Below, piece after piece: positions 14,628 through 22,082 of a stretch of 22,082 bases of DNA (its first letter is position 1; the number at the start of each line of letters is the position of its first letter). The notes beneath the pieces were generated by a model. The model searched no databases. It saw only the letters and a program-made list of their open reading frames with translations, and was not told the origin of the DNA. The DNA comes from DATGIQ01 sp035295665 (GTDB lineage: Bacteria; Planctomycetota; Planctomycetia; Gemmatales; Gemmataceae): contig DATGIQ010000352.1 of the NCBI GenBank assembly GCA_035295665.1, forward strand, positions 1 through 22,082, in the 5' to 3' direction. The position numbers and the translations under genes were made by a program.

Positions 14628-14695
14628 ACGCCCACGGGAGCAGCGCGAATCTCCACAGGGATTCACGCTGCTCCATTCTGAGCCCTGGGCGTTTT
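14628..14695 (+). terminator. Compound hairpin terminator after the haem-protein gene
   Basis: GGAGCAGCG (14637-14645) and CGCTGCTCC (14666-14674) pair perfectly, with an inner GAATC/GATTC stem. An outer ACGCCCA (14628-14634) can pair with TGGGCGT (14686-14692), followed by TTTT. It lies 31 bases after the stop codon. Confidence 0.6.
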
Positions 14696-14791
14696 GCGGC
14701 CGGGGATGCGAGGGTCCCATTTGGTATCATTGTTCCAAGATCGGCTCCGTTCCGGTCCATTCCCAAGCGATGATTCTGTGTGGGGCACACG

Positions 14792-15637
14792 ATGACAACC
14801 TGGAAAATCGCTGCCGTGCAGATGAACTGTAGCCGCGCCGAAAAATCACGGAACCGCGACCGCATCGAAGCGGGGCTGCGCAAGGCGGCCGAAGAGGGCG
14901 CCCGCCTGGCCATTTTCCCGGAATGCGCGCTGACTGGCTACGCATTTGAGAACAAGGAAGAAGCCTTGCCCCATGCCGAGCCGATCCCCGGGCCCAGCAC
15001 GGAACGAATCGGCGCCCTTTGCCGCCAGCTCAACATCTGGGCCATCTTCGGGCTACTCGAACTGGATGGAACCCAGCTTTTCAACGCCTGTGCTCTGGTC
15101 GGTCCCGAGGGCACGATCGCCAGCTACCGCAAGATTCACCTTCCCTTCCTGGGCGTGGACCGATTTGCTACCCCGGGTGACCGGCCATTCGTCATACATG
15201 ATCTCGGCGGCCTCCGCGTTGGCATAACGATTTGCTACGATGGCAGCTTTCCGGAGTCGGCGCGCGTGCTCACGCTGCTCGGAGCCGACTTGGTGGTCTT
15301 GCCAACCAATTGGCCGACCGGGGCCCGCAGCACGGTCAAGTACCTCGTTCAGGCGCGAGCGTTCGAAAACCACATTTATTATGCGGCGGTCAACCGAGTC
15401 GGAGAAGAACGCGGCTTTCACTTCATCGGTCAAAGCCGCATCGTGGACTGCGACGGCGAACTACTCGCGGCCACCGACGGAGACGGCGAAGCCATGCTGT
15501 TGGCGGTGCTCGATCCAGATCGCGCCCGGCACAAACAGATCGTGAACATTCCCGGCAAATATGAGATCAACCGCGTGGCCGATCGCCGGCCGGAGATGTA
15601 TGGGCCGCTGTGCGACCGCCGCACACGGCAGAACTAG
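14792..15637 (+). CDS. Carbon-nitrogen hydrolase (nitrilase superfamily amidase)
   Basis: The protein has 281 residues from ATG 14792 (MTTWKIAAVQMNC), the usual nitrilase-family start; a GTG twelve bases upstream would add four residues. The catalytic triad is complete: Glu44 in IFPECALTGY, Lys114 in YRKIHLPF and Cys148 in ITICYDGSFPE. The later VLPTNWPTG, QARAFENHIYYAAVNRVG and GQSRIVDCDGE segments are also typical. The family hydrolyses amides such as omega-amides, N-carbamoyl compounds or beta-ureidopropionate. The features here do not fix the substrate, but Y-R-K-I-H-L-P with N-W-P fits the predicted-amidohydrolase (COG0388) group. The protein is cytosolic. Its stop is 18 bases from the stop of the converging ruvX gene. 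Confidence 0.88.
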   Translation: MTTWKIAAVQMNCSRAEKSRNRDRIEAGLRKAAEEGARLAIFPECALTGYAFENKEEALPHAEPIPGPSTERIGALCRQLNIWAIFGLLELDGTQLFNACALVGPEGTIASYRKIHLPFLGVDRFATPGDRPFVIHDLGGLRVGITICYDGSFPESARVLTLLGADLVVLPTNWPTGARSTVKYLVQARAFENHIYYAAVNRVGEERGFHFIGQSRIVDCDGELLAATDGDGEAMLLAVLDPDRARHKQIVNIPGKYEINRVADRRPEMYGPLCDRRTRQN

Positions 15638-15655
15638 CACCACCGGTTCCCCAGC

Positions 15656-16135
15656 TTACGATTCTTCAGGGTAACGGCGCCGTTCCGGGACGCCTGGCGA
15701 AGAGAGCTCATCCGGACATCCCGCCTCCAAATACGATTGCAGCATAATCTGTGCTGCCACACGGTCCCGGCGGGCCTTGCGGCGGCGGTGCGTCAAGCCG
15801 GCTGACCACAAAAGGTCTTCCGCCTCCACGGTCGTAAAGCGCTCGTCCCAAAAGAGTACGGGCCGGGCCGTGACTTCGCTCAGCCACTGGCCAAAAGCGC
15901 GGGCCTCCTGCGCTTTTGACCCTTCGTGGCCATCGAGCAGGATGGGCAACCCGATGACGATCCGCTCGATGGATTCGTTTTGCACAAGTTCTCGGAAATA
16001 GCGTGCATCCTGCTCGGAATTGCGTCGGGTGTAGGTCGCCCACGGAAAGGCCAGCTTGCCGTCCAGTCCCGTGATGGCCAGTCCGATGCGCACCGTCCCG
16101 TAATCGACACCGAGCAAGCGCGTACCCACGGTCAC
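15656..16135 (-). CDS. ruvX: RuvX/YqgF-family nuclease (16S rRNA 5'-processing or Holliday junction resolvase-like)
   Basis: The protein has 159 residues from a GTG start at 16133-16135 that overlaps the upstream stop as GTGA. The RNase H-like fold motifs are in place: GVDYGTVRIGLA with Asp11, IVIGLPILLDGHEG, FWDERFTTVEAE and DRVAAQIMLQSYL. In E. coli YqgF processes the 5' end of pre-16S rRNA; the family is also called RuvX for its resolvase-like fold. The C-terminal tail (about 20 residues, PDELSSPGVPERRRYPEES) is unlike the core and probably disordered. It is the last gene of the minus-strand operon that starts at 19446. Confidence 0.92.
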   Translation of the reverse strand: MTVGTRLLGVDYGTVRIGLAITGLDGKLAFPWATYTRRNSEQDARYFRELVQNESIERIVIGLPILLDGHEGSKAQEARAFGQWLSEVTARPVLFWDERFTTVEAEDLLWSAGLTHRRRKARRDRVAAQIMLQSYLEAGCPDELSSPGVPERRRYPEES

Positions 16136-17211
16136 AAGTATTTCTCCAGTCCCTTCTGCTTGAGCAGCTCGACCAGTTGCTTGACGGCGCTCTCTTCACT
16201 CCGATCGGCCACCAGCGTGGCATCGCCGTCCTGAATGATAAGCAGATTGCGGACGCCCACGGTGCCGATCACATGATCGCTATCCGAAACGATAACGCAT
16301 TCCTTGGTCTTCAGGCCGCAGTGCGTGGCCAACACCGTATTGCCGTCGGCGTCTTGCGCGTGCAGCCGCTCCAACGCGAGCCAGCTTCCGACATCGTCCC
16401 AGCGAAAGGGCGCCTGCACCACCAAGACTTCCGGTGCGCTTTCAAGCACGGCAAAGTCGATGCTAATGCGGTCGAGCGGTTCGTATTCCCGGCGAAACAC
16501 CGTCGAGCGCTCGGCGGCGCCCCAGGCAGCCGCGACACGTTGGACGGCGGCGAACAGCTTGGGCTGGCGTTCGCGCAGGGCGTTGAGTATGGTCGAGGCC
16601 TGCCAAACGAAAATCCCGCTGTTCCAGTAATAATTGCCGGCGGCGACGAACCGCTCCGCCACGTCATGGCTCGGCTTCTCACGGAATCCTTCCACCCGAT
16701 GGACGCTGACGCCCTGGCGCTGGGCAAGCTCCGGGCCACGCTGAACGTAACCATACCCGGTTGCCGGATAGGTCGGCACGATTCCGAACGTGATTAGCGC
16801 CGTGGGATGTTCCATAGCCATCTGTTCGGCAACATGCACGGCACGACGGAATTCCTGAATCGGTTCGATGATATGGTCGGCCGGCATCACCATCATCACG
16901 GCCGCGGGATCCTGTGCGGCAATGAGCGCAGCCCCCAAGCCGATGCATGCGGCCGTATCCCGGCCGCACGGTTCGCCGATGATATGGTTGGCCGGTATCT
17001 GCGGCAGCTGCCGCGCAGTCTCCTCCTGGTGCGCCGCCGAAGTGATCACCCAGCACGCCGCTGGCGGCACCTGCGCCTCAATGCGATCAAAGGCCAGTTG
17101 AAGAAGGGTGCGCTCGCCGGTGAGTTTCAGGAACTGTTTCGGCCGCTTTTGCCGGCTGCGTGGCCAAAAGCGTGTGCCACCTCCACCCGCCATGATCAGA
17201 GCATGCAGCAT
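16132..17211 (-). CDS. manC: Mannose-1-phosphate guanylyltransferase (GDP-mannose pyrophosphorylase)
   Basis: The protein has 359 residues from the ATG at 17209-17211. This start has GGAGGG seven bases upstream and gives the standard MLHALIMAGGGGTRFWP opening. An in-frame ATG at 17233-17235 overlaps the previous stop as ATGA and would add eight residues. The nucleotide-binding loop MAGGGGTRFWPRSRQKRPKQF, the EPCGRDTAACIGLGA segment, VMPADHII (metal-binding Asp), GYGYVQRG, VEGFREKP, YYWNSGIFVW and RWDDVGSW are all family hallmarks. It makes GDP-mannose from mannose-1-phosphate and GTP for surface polysaccharide or glycan synthesis. The isomerase domain seen in long bifunctional ManC proteins is absent, so this is the single-function form. 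Confidence 0.9.
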   Translation of the reverse strand: MLHALIMAGGGGTRFWPRSRQKRPKQFLKLTGERTLLQLAFDRIEAQVPPAACWVITSAAHQEETARQLPQIPANHIIGEPCGRDTAACIGLGAALIAAQDPAAVMMVMPADHIIEPIQEFRRAVHVAEQMAMEHPTALITFGIVPTYPATGYGYVQRGPELAQRQGVSVHRVEGFREKPSHDVAERFVAAGNYYWNSGIFVWQASTILNALRERQPKLFAAVQRVAAAWGAAERSTVFRREYEPLDRISIDFAVLESAPEVLVVQAPFRWDDVGSWLALERLHAQDADGNTVLATHCGLKTKECVIVSDSDHVIGTVGVRNLLIIQDGDATLVADRSEESAVKQLVELLKQKGLEKYL

Positions 17212-17231
17212 GTATTTTCCCTCCGTGGTTT

Positions 17232-18644
17232 TCAACCCGTCGCCGGGTCATTCAGGTACAACGGCCCATCGACGCGCAACCCAGCTGGCACCTTGGCAGC
17301 CAACTCCCGCGCATTCAAGGCGTAAAGTGGGCTGATCTCTAGTGCCACGGCCGAATCGCCATTGGGCTGACGCGGAACGGCAATGCCGGCTTGTTCCAGC
17401 CAATCGGCCGCTCGGTTGCTGATGGCCTGACGGACAACCGCCGGCGAATCCGGGCCCGTGGCATTTTTCAGGGGCACAAATTCCTCCCGCCGGCTCGTTT
17501 CCACGACGGCCCACCGCTCGGCTAACGGAAGGACATCGAAAATGAACATTTCGAACTTGAGGGCGTTTTCCTTGTCCGGCTGGACCGGTTTGCCGTTCTC
17601 GTCGAGATAGGGTACCTTTTTGCGGGCAACATGGAAAGGGATCTGTACCCCTTTGCGGGTCAATCGGCGCAGAAAATCGACCGCAAAAATGTGGATGGCC
17701 GGACTGCCGGCCGAGATACGCAAGCGTCCCTCGTCATCGGTCTGCCGAGCCAGCTCGGCCGGCAAATCGGAGTACTCGATCATCGTGCATCGGCCATCGA
17801 CAAGCACCAGATTGCCTAGCCGGTCGTTCGGCTCCTCCTTGCGGACAATCTTCGAGGAGACTTCGGCACCCGTCTGAAGATGATGGCCGAGAAAGATCGG
17901 GGCGCCGACCTTGACGAGCGGATTATCCACCTGAAAATAAAAGATCTGCCGGATGCCTCGCTGTTCCATTTGTTCGAGCAAACCGCTCTCCGCCAGGGCC
18001 AGCAGCGTGCCGCCGTGGCCGTTGGGACTGGTAAACAATCGGCCCGGAGCTTCCAGCAAAAGTTTCCCCGTCGCCCAATCCAAGGCGGGCATCGTCCCCT
18101 GGCAAAAGAAACGCACATCCTCGCGCGCCAGCCCGAAAAAGCGCTGCATCTCGAAGAATGCCTGTGTCTCGGCATCCGTGGCGGGGCTCGTCAAGACCAA
18201 CAGGGGAACCCCCTTGCCGTAGCGATGGCTCAGCGCCAGCACCTTTTCCGCGTGGATCTGAAACAGGGTCTTGTCCGAGACCGGACCGATTGGGAACATC
18301 CCCTTGGGATGATCGAAACCCAAGCGTGTCGCTTGGCCGCCGGCAACCACGAGGGCCGCCACTTCGCCCCGGCGGAACGCATCCTCTCCGCGTTGCCGGG
18401 TGCTTTGGTCGCTGGGATCGAGGCGAGTCACCCCGATCGCCTGGATCTGTTCCGGAGCTGGCAAAGGGATTGACGCATTCCGCCGGCTGTAGAGGTCGCG
18501 GAGCTGCGCCAGATCGATCCGGGCCAATTGGTCCACCAGCTCCTGCCGCTCTTGATCGCGGAGGCGATCCCACCAGCGGAGGACATGTTCTTGGCCAAAC
18601 TGCCGCAGTCGCTGCTGAATCTCCTCGGGTACGGCTCGTAACAT
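17232..18644 (-). CDS. UDP-sugar pyrophosphorylase (UDPGP / UAP1-like, probably UDP-N-acetylglucosamine or UDP-glucose)
   Basis: The protein has 470 residues from the ATG at 18642-18644, ten bases after the preceding stop; the longer open frame runs inside the neighbour. Residues 1-60 are helical (QRLRQFGQEHVLRWWDRL), as in UAP1. The nucleotide loop LVVAGGQATRLGFDHPKGMFPIG (99-120) matches the eukaryote-type L-x-x-G-G-x-x-T-R-L-G-x-x-x-P-K-G signature, with Ala where Gly is usual. Later come NGHGGTLLAL, YFQVDNPLVKVG and ENALKFEMFIFDVLP, all as in UAP1. It forms UDP-sugar from UTP and the sugar-1-phosphate; UAP1 resemblance favours N-acetylglucosamine-1-phosphate, but glucose or galactose cannot be excluded. 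The neighbour manC also makes an activated sugar. Confidence 0.83.
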   Translation of the reverse strand: MLRAVPEEIQQRLRQFGQEHVLRWWDRLRDQERQELVDQLARIDLAQLRDLYSRRNASIPLPAPEQIQAIGVTRLDPSDQSTRQRGEDAFRRGEVAALVVAGGQATRLGFDHPKGMFPIGPVSDKTLFQIHAEKVLALSHRYGKGVPLLVLTSPATDAETQAFFEMQRFFGLAREDVRFFCQGTMPALDWATGKLLLEAPGRLFTSPNGHGGTLLALAESGLLEQMEQRGIRQIFYFQVDNPLVKVGAPIFLGHHLQTGAEVSSKIVRKEEPNDRLGNLVLVDGRCTMIEYSDLPAELARQTDDEGRLRISAGSPAIHIFAVDFLRRLTRKGVQIPFHVARKKVPYLDENGKPVQPDKENALKFEMFIFDVLPLAERWAVVETSRREEFVPLKNATGPDSPAVVRQAISNRAADWLEQAGIAVPRQPNGDSAVALEISPLYALNARELAAKVPAGLRVDGPLYLNDPATG

Positions 18645-18654
18645 AACCGACTCA

Positions 18655-19446
18655 TCAAAACTCAAATTGCAGCCCATCGTAAGCCAATTCGACGCCGGGA
18701 GGCAGCTGATGGTTGGTGGTCTCGTGATCCAGCTCATGCGCGATATGGGTCAAGTAAGCACGGGCTGGCTTCACGCGGGCGATGATCGCCAGGGCCTCGT
18801 CCACGCTCAAGTGGCCGGGGTGCGGTTTGTGCCGGAGGGCATCGAGTACAAGGACCTGCAAACCGCGCAAGAGCGGCCAGCTACGCTCGGGAAAGCGATT
18901 CACGTCGGTGCAATAGGCCACGTCGCCGATGCGATATCCGAACACGTTAAAATTGGCGTGGATCAACGGGATCGGCACGACGCGCTGTCCCAGGATCGTG
19001 AACGGATCTTCGGTGATCTGCCGAAACATCAGCTTGGGAATATAGCCCGCCGGGAGATGTTCCGCTTCTCGGGCAAAGGCGTAAGGAAACGATTGGCGAA
19101 TCTTGTCTTCCACCTCTCCCGTGCAGTACAGCGGCATCGGACCACCCAGGTAGCGGCACAGGGGCCGCACATCATCGAGGCCAAACAAATGGTCGGCATG
19201 ATAGTGCGTGAACAGCACGGCCTCCACGGACCGGACTTTCTCACGCAGCAATTGCAGCCGCAACTCGGGGGCCGTGTCAATCAACAGGTTGCCCTGCGGT
19301 GTGCCCACGAGGATCGAGCAGCGATAGCGGTGATTGCGCGGATTGGTCGACAGACACACGGCGCAATTACACCCGACCATGGGCACTCCGACCGAGGTGC
19401 CGGTACCCAGGAAGGTGAATGTTCGCGGTCCGAGCTTGGCAGTCAT
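18655..19446 (-). CDS. PhnP-like metallo-beta-lactamase-fold phosphodiesterase
   Basis: The protein has 263 residues from the ATG at 19444-19446, which starts the family opening TFTFLGTGTSVGVP. An earlier in-frame start would begin inside the leader. The three cysteines of the PhnP-type extra zinc site are present (C26, C28, C31 in GCNCAVCLSTNPRNHRYR). The dinuclear metal site is THYHADH (H81, H83, D85, H86), with further ligands probably in IPLIHANFNVFGY, VAYCTDVN and LTHIAHE. PhnP cleaves 5-phosphoribosyl 1,2-cyclic phosphate in phosphonate breakdown, but there are no phn genes here. Relatives may act on other cyclic phosphodiesters. It is the first gene of an operon with UAP-like, manC and ruvX genes. 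Confidence 0.85.
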   Translation of the reverse strand: MTAKLGPRTFTFLGTGTSVGVPMVGCNCAVCLSTNPRNHRYRCSILVGTPQGNLLIDTAPELRLQLLREKVRSVEAVLFTHYHADHLFGLDDVRPLCRYLGGPMPLYCTGEVEDKIRQSFPYAFAREAEHLPAGYIPKLMFRQITEDPFTILGQRVVPIPLIHANFNVFGYRIGDVAYCTDVNRFPERSWPLLRGLQVLVLDALRHKPHPGHLSVDEALAIIARVKPARAYLTHIAHELDHETTNHQLPPGVELAYDGLQFEF

Positions 19447-19529
19447 GACTTCCGGAAGCTTCACAACGTGTGCTGGTGCAGGACGAGCTTCGTGTGCGGC
19501 CGCACGGCGTTGGGCAACCCACACGACCT

Positions 19530-19538
19530 ATTGTAGCA
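19530..19538 (-). promoter_or_regulatory. Extended -10 promoter of the four-gene operon
   Basis: On the minus strand TGC-TACAAT (19538-19530) gives an extended -10 element, with 5/6 match in the hexamer. No good -35 box is seen, as is common with extended -10 promoters. Transcription would begin near 19523, leaving about 77 bases of leader before the PhnP-like gene. Confidence 0.5.
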
Positions 19539-19539
19539 A

Positions 19540-19553
19540 AGCCGGCACCGGCT
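19540..19553. promoter_or_regulatory. Palindrome next to the -10 element (possible operator)
   Basis: AGCCGG (19540-19545) and CCGGCT (19548-19553) form a perfect 6-base inverted repeat with a 2-base spacer. It sits directly upstream of the extended -10 element, where a bound regulator would meet RNA polymerase. Confidence 0.35.
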
Positions 19554-19574
19554 CGACGCTGCCTGAAGCGGAAC

Positions 19575-19603
19575 GGGGGCGATCCGCGTGGCGGACCGCC
19601 CCC
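19575..19603 (-). terminator. GC-rich hairpin after the MFS gene
   Basis: GGGGGCGATCCGC (19575-19587) and GCGGACCGCCCCC (19591-19603) form a 13-base-pair stem with one wobble and a 3-base loop. It lies 28 bases after the MFS stop codon on the minus strand. It lacks a T-run, so the mechanism is uncertain, but it separates the transporter from the next promoter. Confidence 0.5.
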
Positions 19604-19631
19604 ATGGACAAGCTGCTTGCCCGCAGATTGG

Positions 19632-21197
19632 CTACAGTTCGGCCGGTCCCTCCACGCCACCGGTAAATTCTTCGTCCTTGGCCATGTGGCCGACCAAAAC
19701 CTGCGCCTTGTAGCCGCCACGAGTGCGGAAATAGATGATCAAAATCAGGTACCCCACAGCCATGGCCGCCGGCACGACCGCGGTGTACGTGAGCGCCATC
19801 TTTCCACCGTAAAGCCGGGCCGCCTCCACCGGGCCTTTGTCCGCGGGCGCATAGGTTTTCGCGGATTGCCACCAGTTATTGAGTTGTGCCAGCTTGGGAT
19901 CACTCTGGATGCTGCGGCCTGATTTCTCCAAGGCCTGGATATCGGAATCAATCTGAGCGCCGTTGTCAGCCAGTGCGGCGACCTTGCTTCCATCGAGGCC
20001 GGCAATGGCCGGAAATGTGAGGAACGACTTGGTCTCATCGGACTTATAGCGCTGGTAAGCTGCAGGATCCTTGGTTTCCAGATTCTGGGTGGCAAAGTAG
20101 TCCTGCTTGTAGCCGATGCCCGGGCCTCCGAGTAGACCGGCGGACAGCATCCCGACGCCGCCGATGGCACCGAGCGTCAGGGCGCCGCCTTTGGGAAACC
20201 GTTCCGAGACCACGCCCAGCATGGTCGGCCAGAAGAACGTCTTGCCGAAACCATAGATCGTGGCGGCCAGCACGCAAGCCAACGCGGCATTGGCTTGTCC
20301 GAGCATGAGCAGGCCTGTGCAAGCCAGAATGGCGCTGACGAGCAGCAAGCCCAACGGTGAGATTTTGTGAACGATAGGGCCAGCGAAGAAGCGGAGCACG
20401 AACATCAGGCCCGAAGTCCAGATGAAGAGCATCAGGCCGTAGTTCTTGTGTTCCAGAATCGTGCCCGTGATGTTGGCGATCCAGCTATCCGTACCCAGCT
20501 CCACGTAACCCACCATGGCGTGCAGGAGCAGCAAGAAAAGCAAGATGGGTGAGACAAATTCCAGGAGCATCGTCGCGAAAGGCACGCCCGCCACAGCGGC
20601 CTCCGAGCGCGGAAACGTTCGGCCGAGCATCATGATGCCATAGATCACCGTGGGGATCAGGAACATCGCCATCTGGATTTCCCAGCGCACGTTGCCCACG
20701 AGGTTGAACACCAAGCCAAGCAGAGCGCCAAGAATTAAACCTCCCGGCCAACCGGCGTGGAGGATGTTGAGCCAGTGTGTTTTTTCGCGCGGAAACAGGG
20801 TCGCAGTGAGCGGGTTAATGACGGCTTCGCACGTACCGTTGGCCAGTGCAAAAATGAACGAGCCCCAGTACAGGCACTGAAACGTCGCATCCTTGCCGTA
20901 AGCGTGAAAGACCGGCGTAGCGGCCAAGGTCACCACCGCGGAGGAAGTATGGAGCAAGAATGCCAGCACCATCAAGAAACCGTAACCGATTCGATCCGCC
21001 ACGAAACTTAGGGCAATGATCGTGATGGGAAATCCCCAAAGTCCGGCCCCGGTAATCGTCCCGAGTTCGGTTTGGGTGTAGCCGAATTGCTTACCCCACT
21101 CAAAAAGGATCGCTCCGCGAATCGAGAAGCCGACCCCCGCCGCGATCAGCGTCAGGAAGCTGGCCCAGAATAACACCTTATCGTTTGCTTTGCCCAT
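19632..21197 (-). CDS. Major facilitator superfamily transporter with long loop before the last helix
   Basis: The protein has 521 residues from the ATG at 21195-21197 (MGKANDKVLFWASFLTLIAAG); upstream in-frame residues do not look like MFS sequence. About twelve hydrophobic helices are visible, from FWASFLTLIAAGVGF to the final TAVVPAAMAVGYLILIIYF. The NGTCEAVINPLTATLFP and LHAGWPGGLILGALL segments recall the FucP/NHS-type sugar-proton symporter group. A loop of about 110 mostly polar residues (GYKQDYFATQNL to VEAARLYGGKM) is inserted before the last helix, much longer than in standard MFS proteins. It contains an Asp/Lys-rich coiled-looking part. The substrate is unknown; a sugar or nucleoside is a guess. 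It has its own upstream promoter candidate and a downstream hairpin, so it is probably monocistronic. Confidence 0.85.
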   Translation of the reverse strand: MGKANDKVLFWASFLTLIAAGVGFSIRGAILFEWGKQFGYTQTELGTITGAGLWGFPITIIALSFVADRIGYGFLMVLAFLLHTSSAVVTLAATPVFHAYGKDATFQCLYWGSFIFALANGTCEAVINPLTATLFPREKTHWLNILHAGWPGGLILGALLGLVFNLVGNVRWEIQMAMFLIPTVIYGIMMLGRTFPRSEAAVAGVPFATMLLEFVSPILLFLLLLHAMVGYVELGTDSWIANITGTILEHKNYGLMLFIWTSGLMFVLRFFAGPIVHKISPLGLLLVSAILACTGLLMLGQANAALACVLAATIYGFGKTFFWPTMLGVVSERFPKGGALTLGAIGGVGMLSAGLLGGPGIGYKQDYFATQNLETKDPAAYQRYKSDETKSFLTFPAIAGLDGSKVAALADNGAQIDSDIQALEKSGRSIQSDPKLAQLNNWWQSAKTYAPADKGPVEAARLYGGKMALTYTAVVPAAMAVGYLILIIYFRTRGGYKAQVLVGHMAKDEEFTGGVEGPAEL

Positions 21198-21249
21198 CGG
21201 AGAGGAACTCCAGAAAAGAAACACCAAAGCTTGGTTAGTCGTACGAGAG

Positions 21250-21298
21250 CAAGGATTGCTTTGTCGTATCATCTCCGCGTCACGAAGTCAAATCCTTG
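21250..21298 (-). promoter_or_regulatory. Putative MFS promoter enclosed by an inverted repeat
   Basis: On the minus strand TTGACT (21291-21286) is a 5/6 -35 box. The hexamer TACGAC (21268-21263), 17 bases on, is a weak 3/6 -10 box. CAAGGATT (21250-21257) and AATCCTTG (21291-21298) form a perfect 8-base inverted repeat that brackets this segment and touches the -35 box. Confidence 0.35.
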
Positions 21299-21658
21299 TC
21301 TGGAAAAAAGTTGGGTCGCCAAGCGGCGGTTCTGCAAGCCGCCGCCAGCTGTCCTCCGGCGATCGTGATGTTTCTTGCGATCCGTGAGTGGCCGAGCGTG
21401 AAACACGAGTTCATGTCATGCGGGTCGAACACATCGGTCACGGGAACGAAATTGCTACCCTGTCCGCGGGCATGGACCCAGAGCTTCCCTTCGCCCAGTA
21501 GCTGGGGAATCCTATCCGCGCGGACCGCGTAAGGAATCCAGCACCTCCGATTCGACCAATTCGATCGGCCTGAAACGGCAGAGCGCATTCCGCGCGGCCA
21601 GGATAGCGGCACAGGCACGCACTCCACAACCGAAATGGGAGCGGGTCGAGAAGCGCGC
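21299..21658. other. Spacer between the MFS promoter and the 16S terminator, no supportable gene
   Basis: Open frames of up to 126 residues exist on the minus strand here (from a TTG), but they lack a Shine-Dalgarno, family features and agreement between frames. A hairpin with CGGCGGTTCTGC (21324-21335) is present near the left end. I would leave the stretch as non-coding. Confidence 0.4.
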
Positions 21659-21694
21659 AAAAAAAACCCCGTCGTCCTGGCAGAACGACGGGGT
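21659..21694 (-). terminator. Intrinsic terminator of the 16S rRNA transcript
   Basis: On the minus strand CCCCGTCGT (21693-21685) and ACGACGGGG (21675-21667) form a perfect 9-base-pair stem around a 9-base loop, followed by eight U residues (21666-21659). It lies about 85 bases past the 16S 3' end. No 23S, 5S or tRNA gene lies between them. Confidence 0.9.
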
Positions 21695-21755
21695 TATCTT
21701 TGGTTCGATAGCACCACCAAAACGGGGATGCGAACATGTTTGGTGTCCGGCTCGT

Positions 21756-21774
21756 GAGAAGCCGGAAGAATCAA
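21756..21774 (-). other. Small hairpin in the 16S trailer
   Basis: CCGGCT and AGCCGG pair across a short loop in the spacer between the 16S 3' end and its terminator. It may belong to the processing structure of the precursor. The position is approximate to a few bases. Confidence 0.35.
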
Positions 21775-21780
21775 TCCTTA

Positions 21781-22082
<302 letters not shown>

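Noticed and set aside
16133..16135. Idea that ruvX and the nearby 16S gene form a functional cluster
   Set aside because: They are more than 5 kb apart in separate transcripts; closeness in the window is most likely chance.
17233..17235. Upstream ATG for manC overlapping the previous stop as ATGA
   Set aside because: The ATG at 17209-17211 has a strong GGAGGG at the right distance and gives the standard family start; the upstream ATG is kept only as an alternative.
21280..21660. A 126-codon minus-strand frame from a TTG, with a reasonable-looking middle (VPVTDVFDPHDMNSCFTLGH)
   Set aside because: There is no Shine-Dalgarno, the 16S terminator lies directly upstream, and I know no family it fits. 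It may be a decayed remnant but cannot be supported.

Overview
The window looks like a piece of a Planctomycetota chromosome, about 60% GC by eye. Four things point there: (i) a Ser/Thr kinase with the planctomycete-type N-terminal extension; (ii) an exported repeat protein whose N-terminus carries an LExRxLLSA motif (LEPR-XLL type); (iii) an hpnC-hpnD-hpnE squalene cluster; (iv) a 16S rRNA gene whose 3' end is followed at once by its own intrinsic terminator, with no 23S gene, as expected of the unlinked rRNA genes known in this phylum. The exact order or genus cannot be fixed from what is visible.

Layout. Positions 1-975 (minus) hold a broken Ser/Thr kinase gene. It carries a nonsense TAG and is cut off just before the DFG motif by what appears to be an insertion sequence whose transposase start leaves the left edge. 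At 1234-3180 (plus) is a secreted or surface protein of 14 near-identical 42-44 residue beta-propeller-like repeats. At 3429-5443 (plus) a possible dual-OB-type protein is coupled to an acyl-carrier-protein/ketoacyl-synthase III fusion. It converges, with overlapping stop codons, on the hpnC-hpnD-hpnE operon (8637 down to 5440, minus), which should make squalene from farnesyl diphosphate. Next come an exported Gly-rich protein (9006-9704), a NatA-type ABC ATPase without a permease (minus), a Tat-exported amidohydrolase (minus) divergent from an exported M19 dipeptidase (plus), an exported protein with one CxxCH haem motif (plus) and a nitrilase-family amidase (plus).

The right third is mainly a four-gene minus-strand operon: PhnP-like metallo-beta-lactamase, UDP-sugar pyrophosphorylase, mannose-1-phosphate guanylyltransferase and RuvX/YqgF. 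It is preceded by an extended -10 promoter with a palindrome in the spacer. Upstream lie an MFS transporter with a long loop before its last helix, a stretch of about 460 bases with no supportable gene, the 16S terminator, and the 3' end of the 16S rRNA gene running off the right edge.

The functional themes are isoprenoid/acyl lipid synthesis (ACP-KAS III and hpnCDE), sugar-nucleotide supply for cell-surface polymers, and exported proteins. No CRISPR array, phage module, tRNA or recognisable defence island was seen. The strongest oddities are the doubly broken kinase, the super-ordered repeat protein, the ACP-KAS III fusion facing the squalene operon, the likely leaderless hpnC transcript, and the orphan 16S gene. 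All promoter and terminator calls come from reading the sequence by eye.
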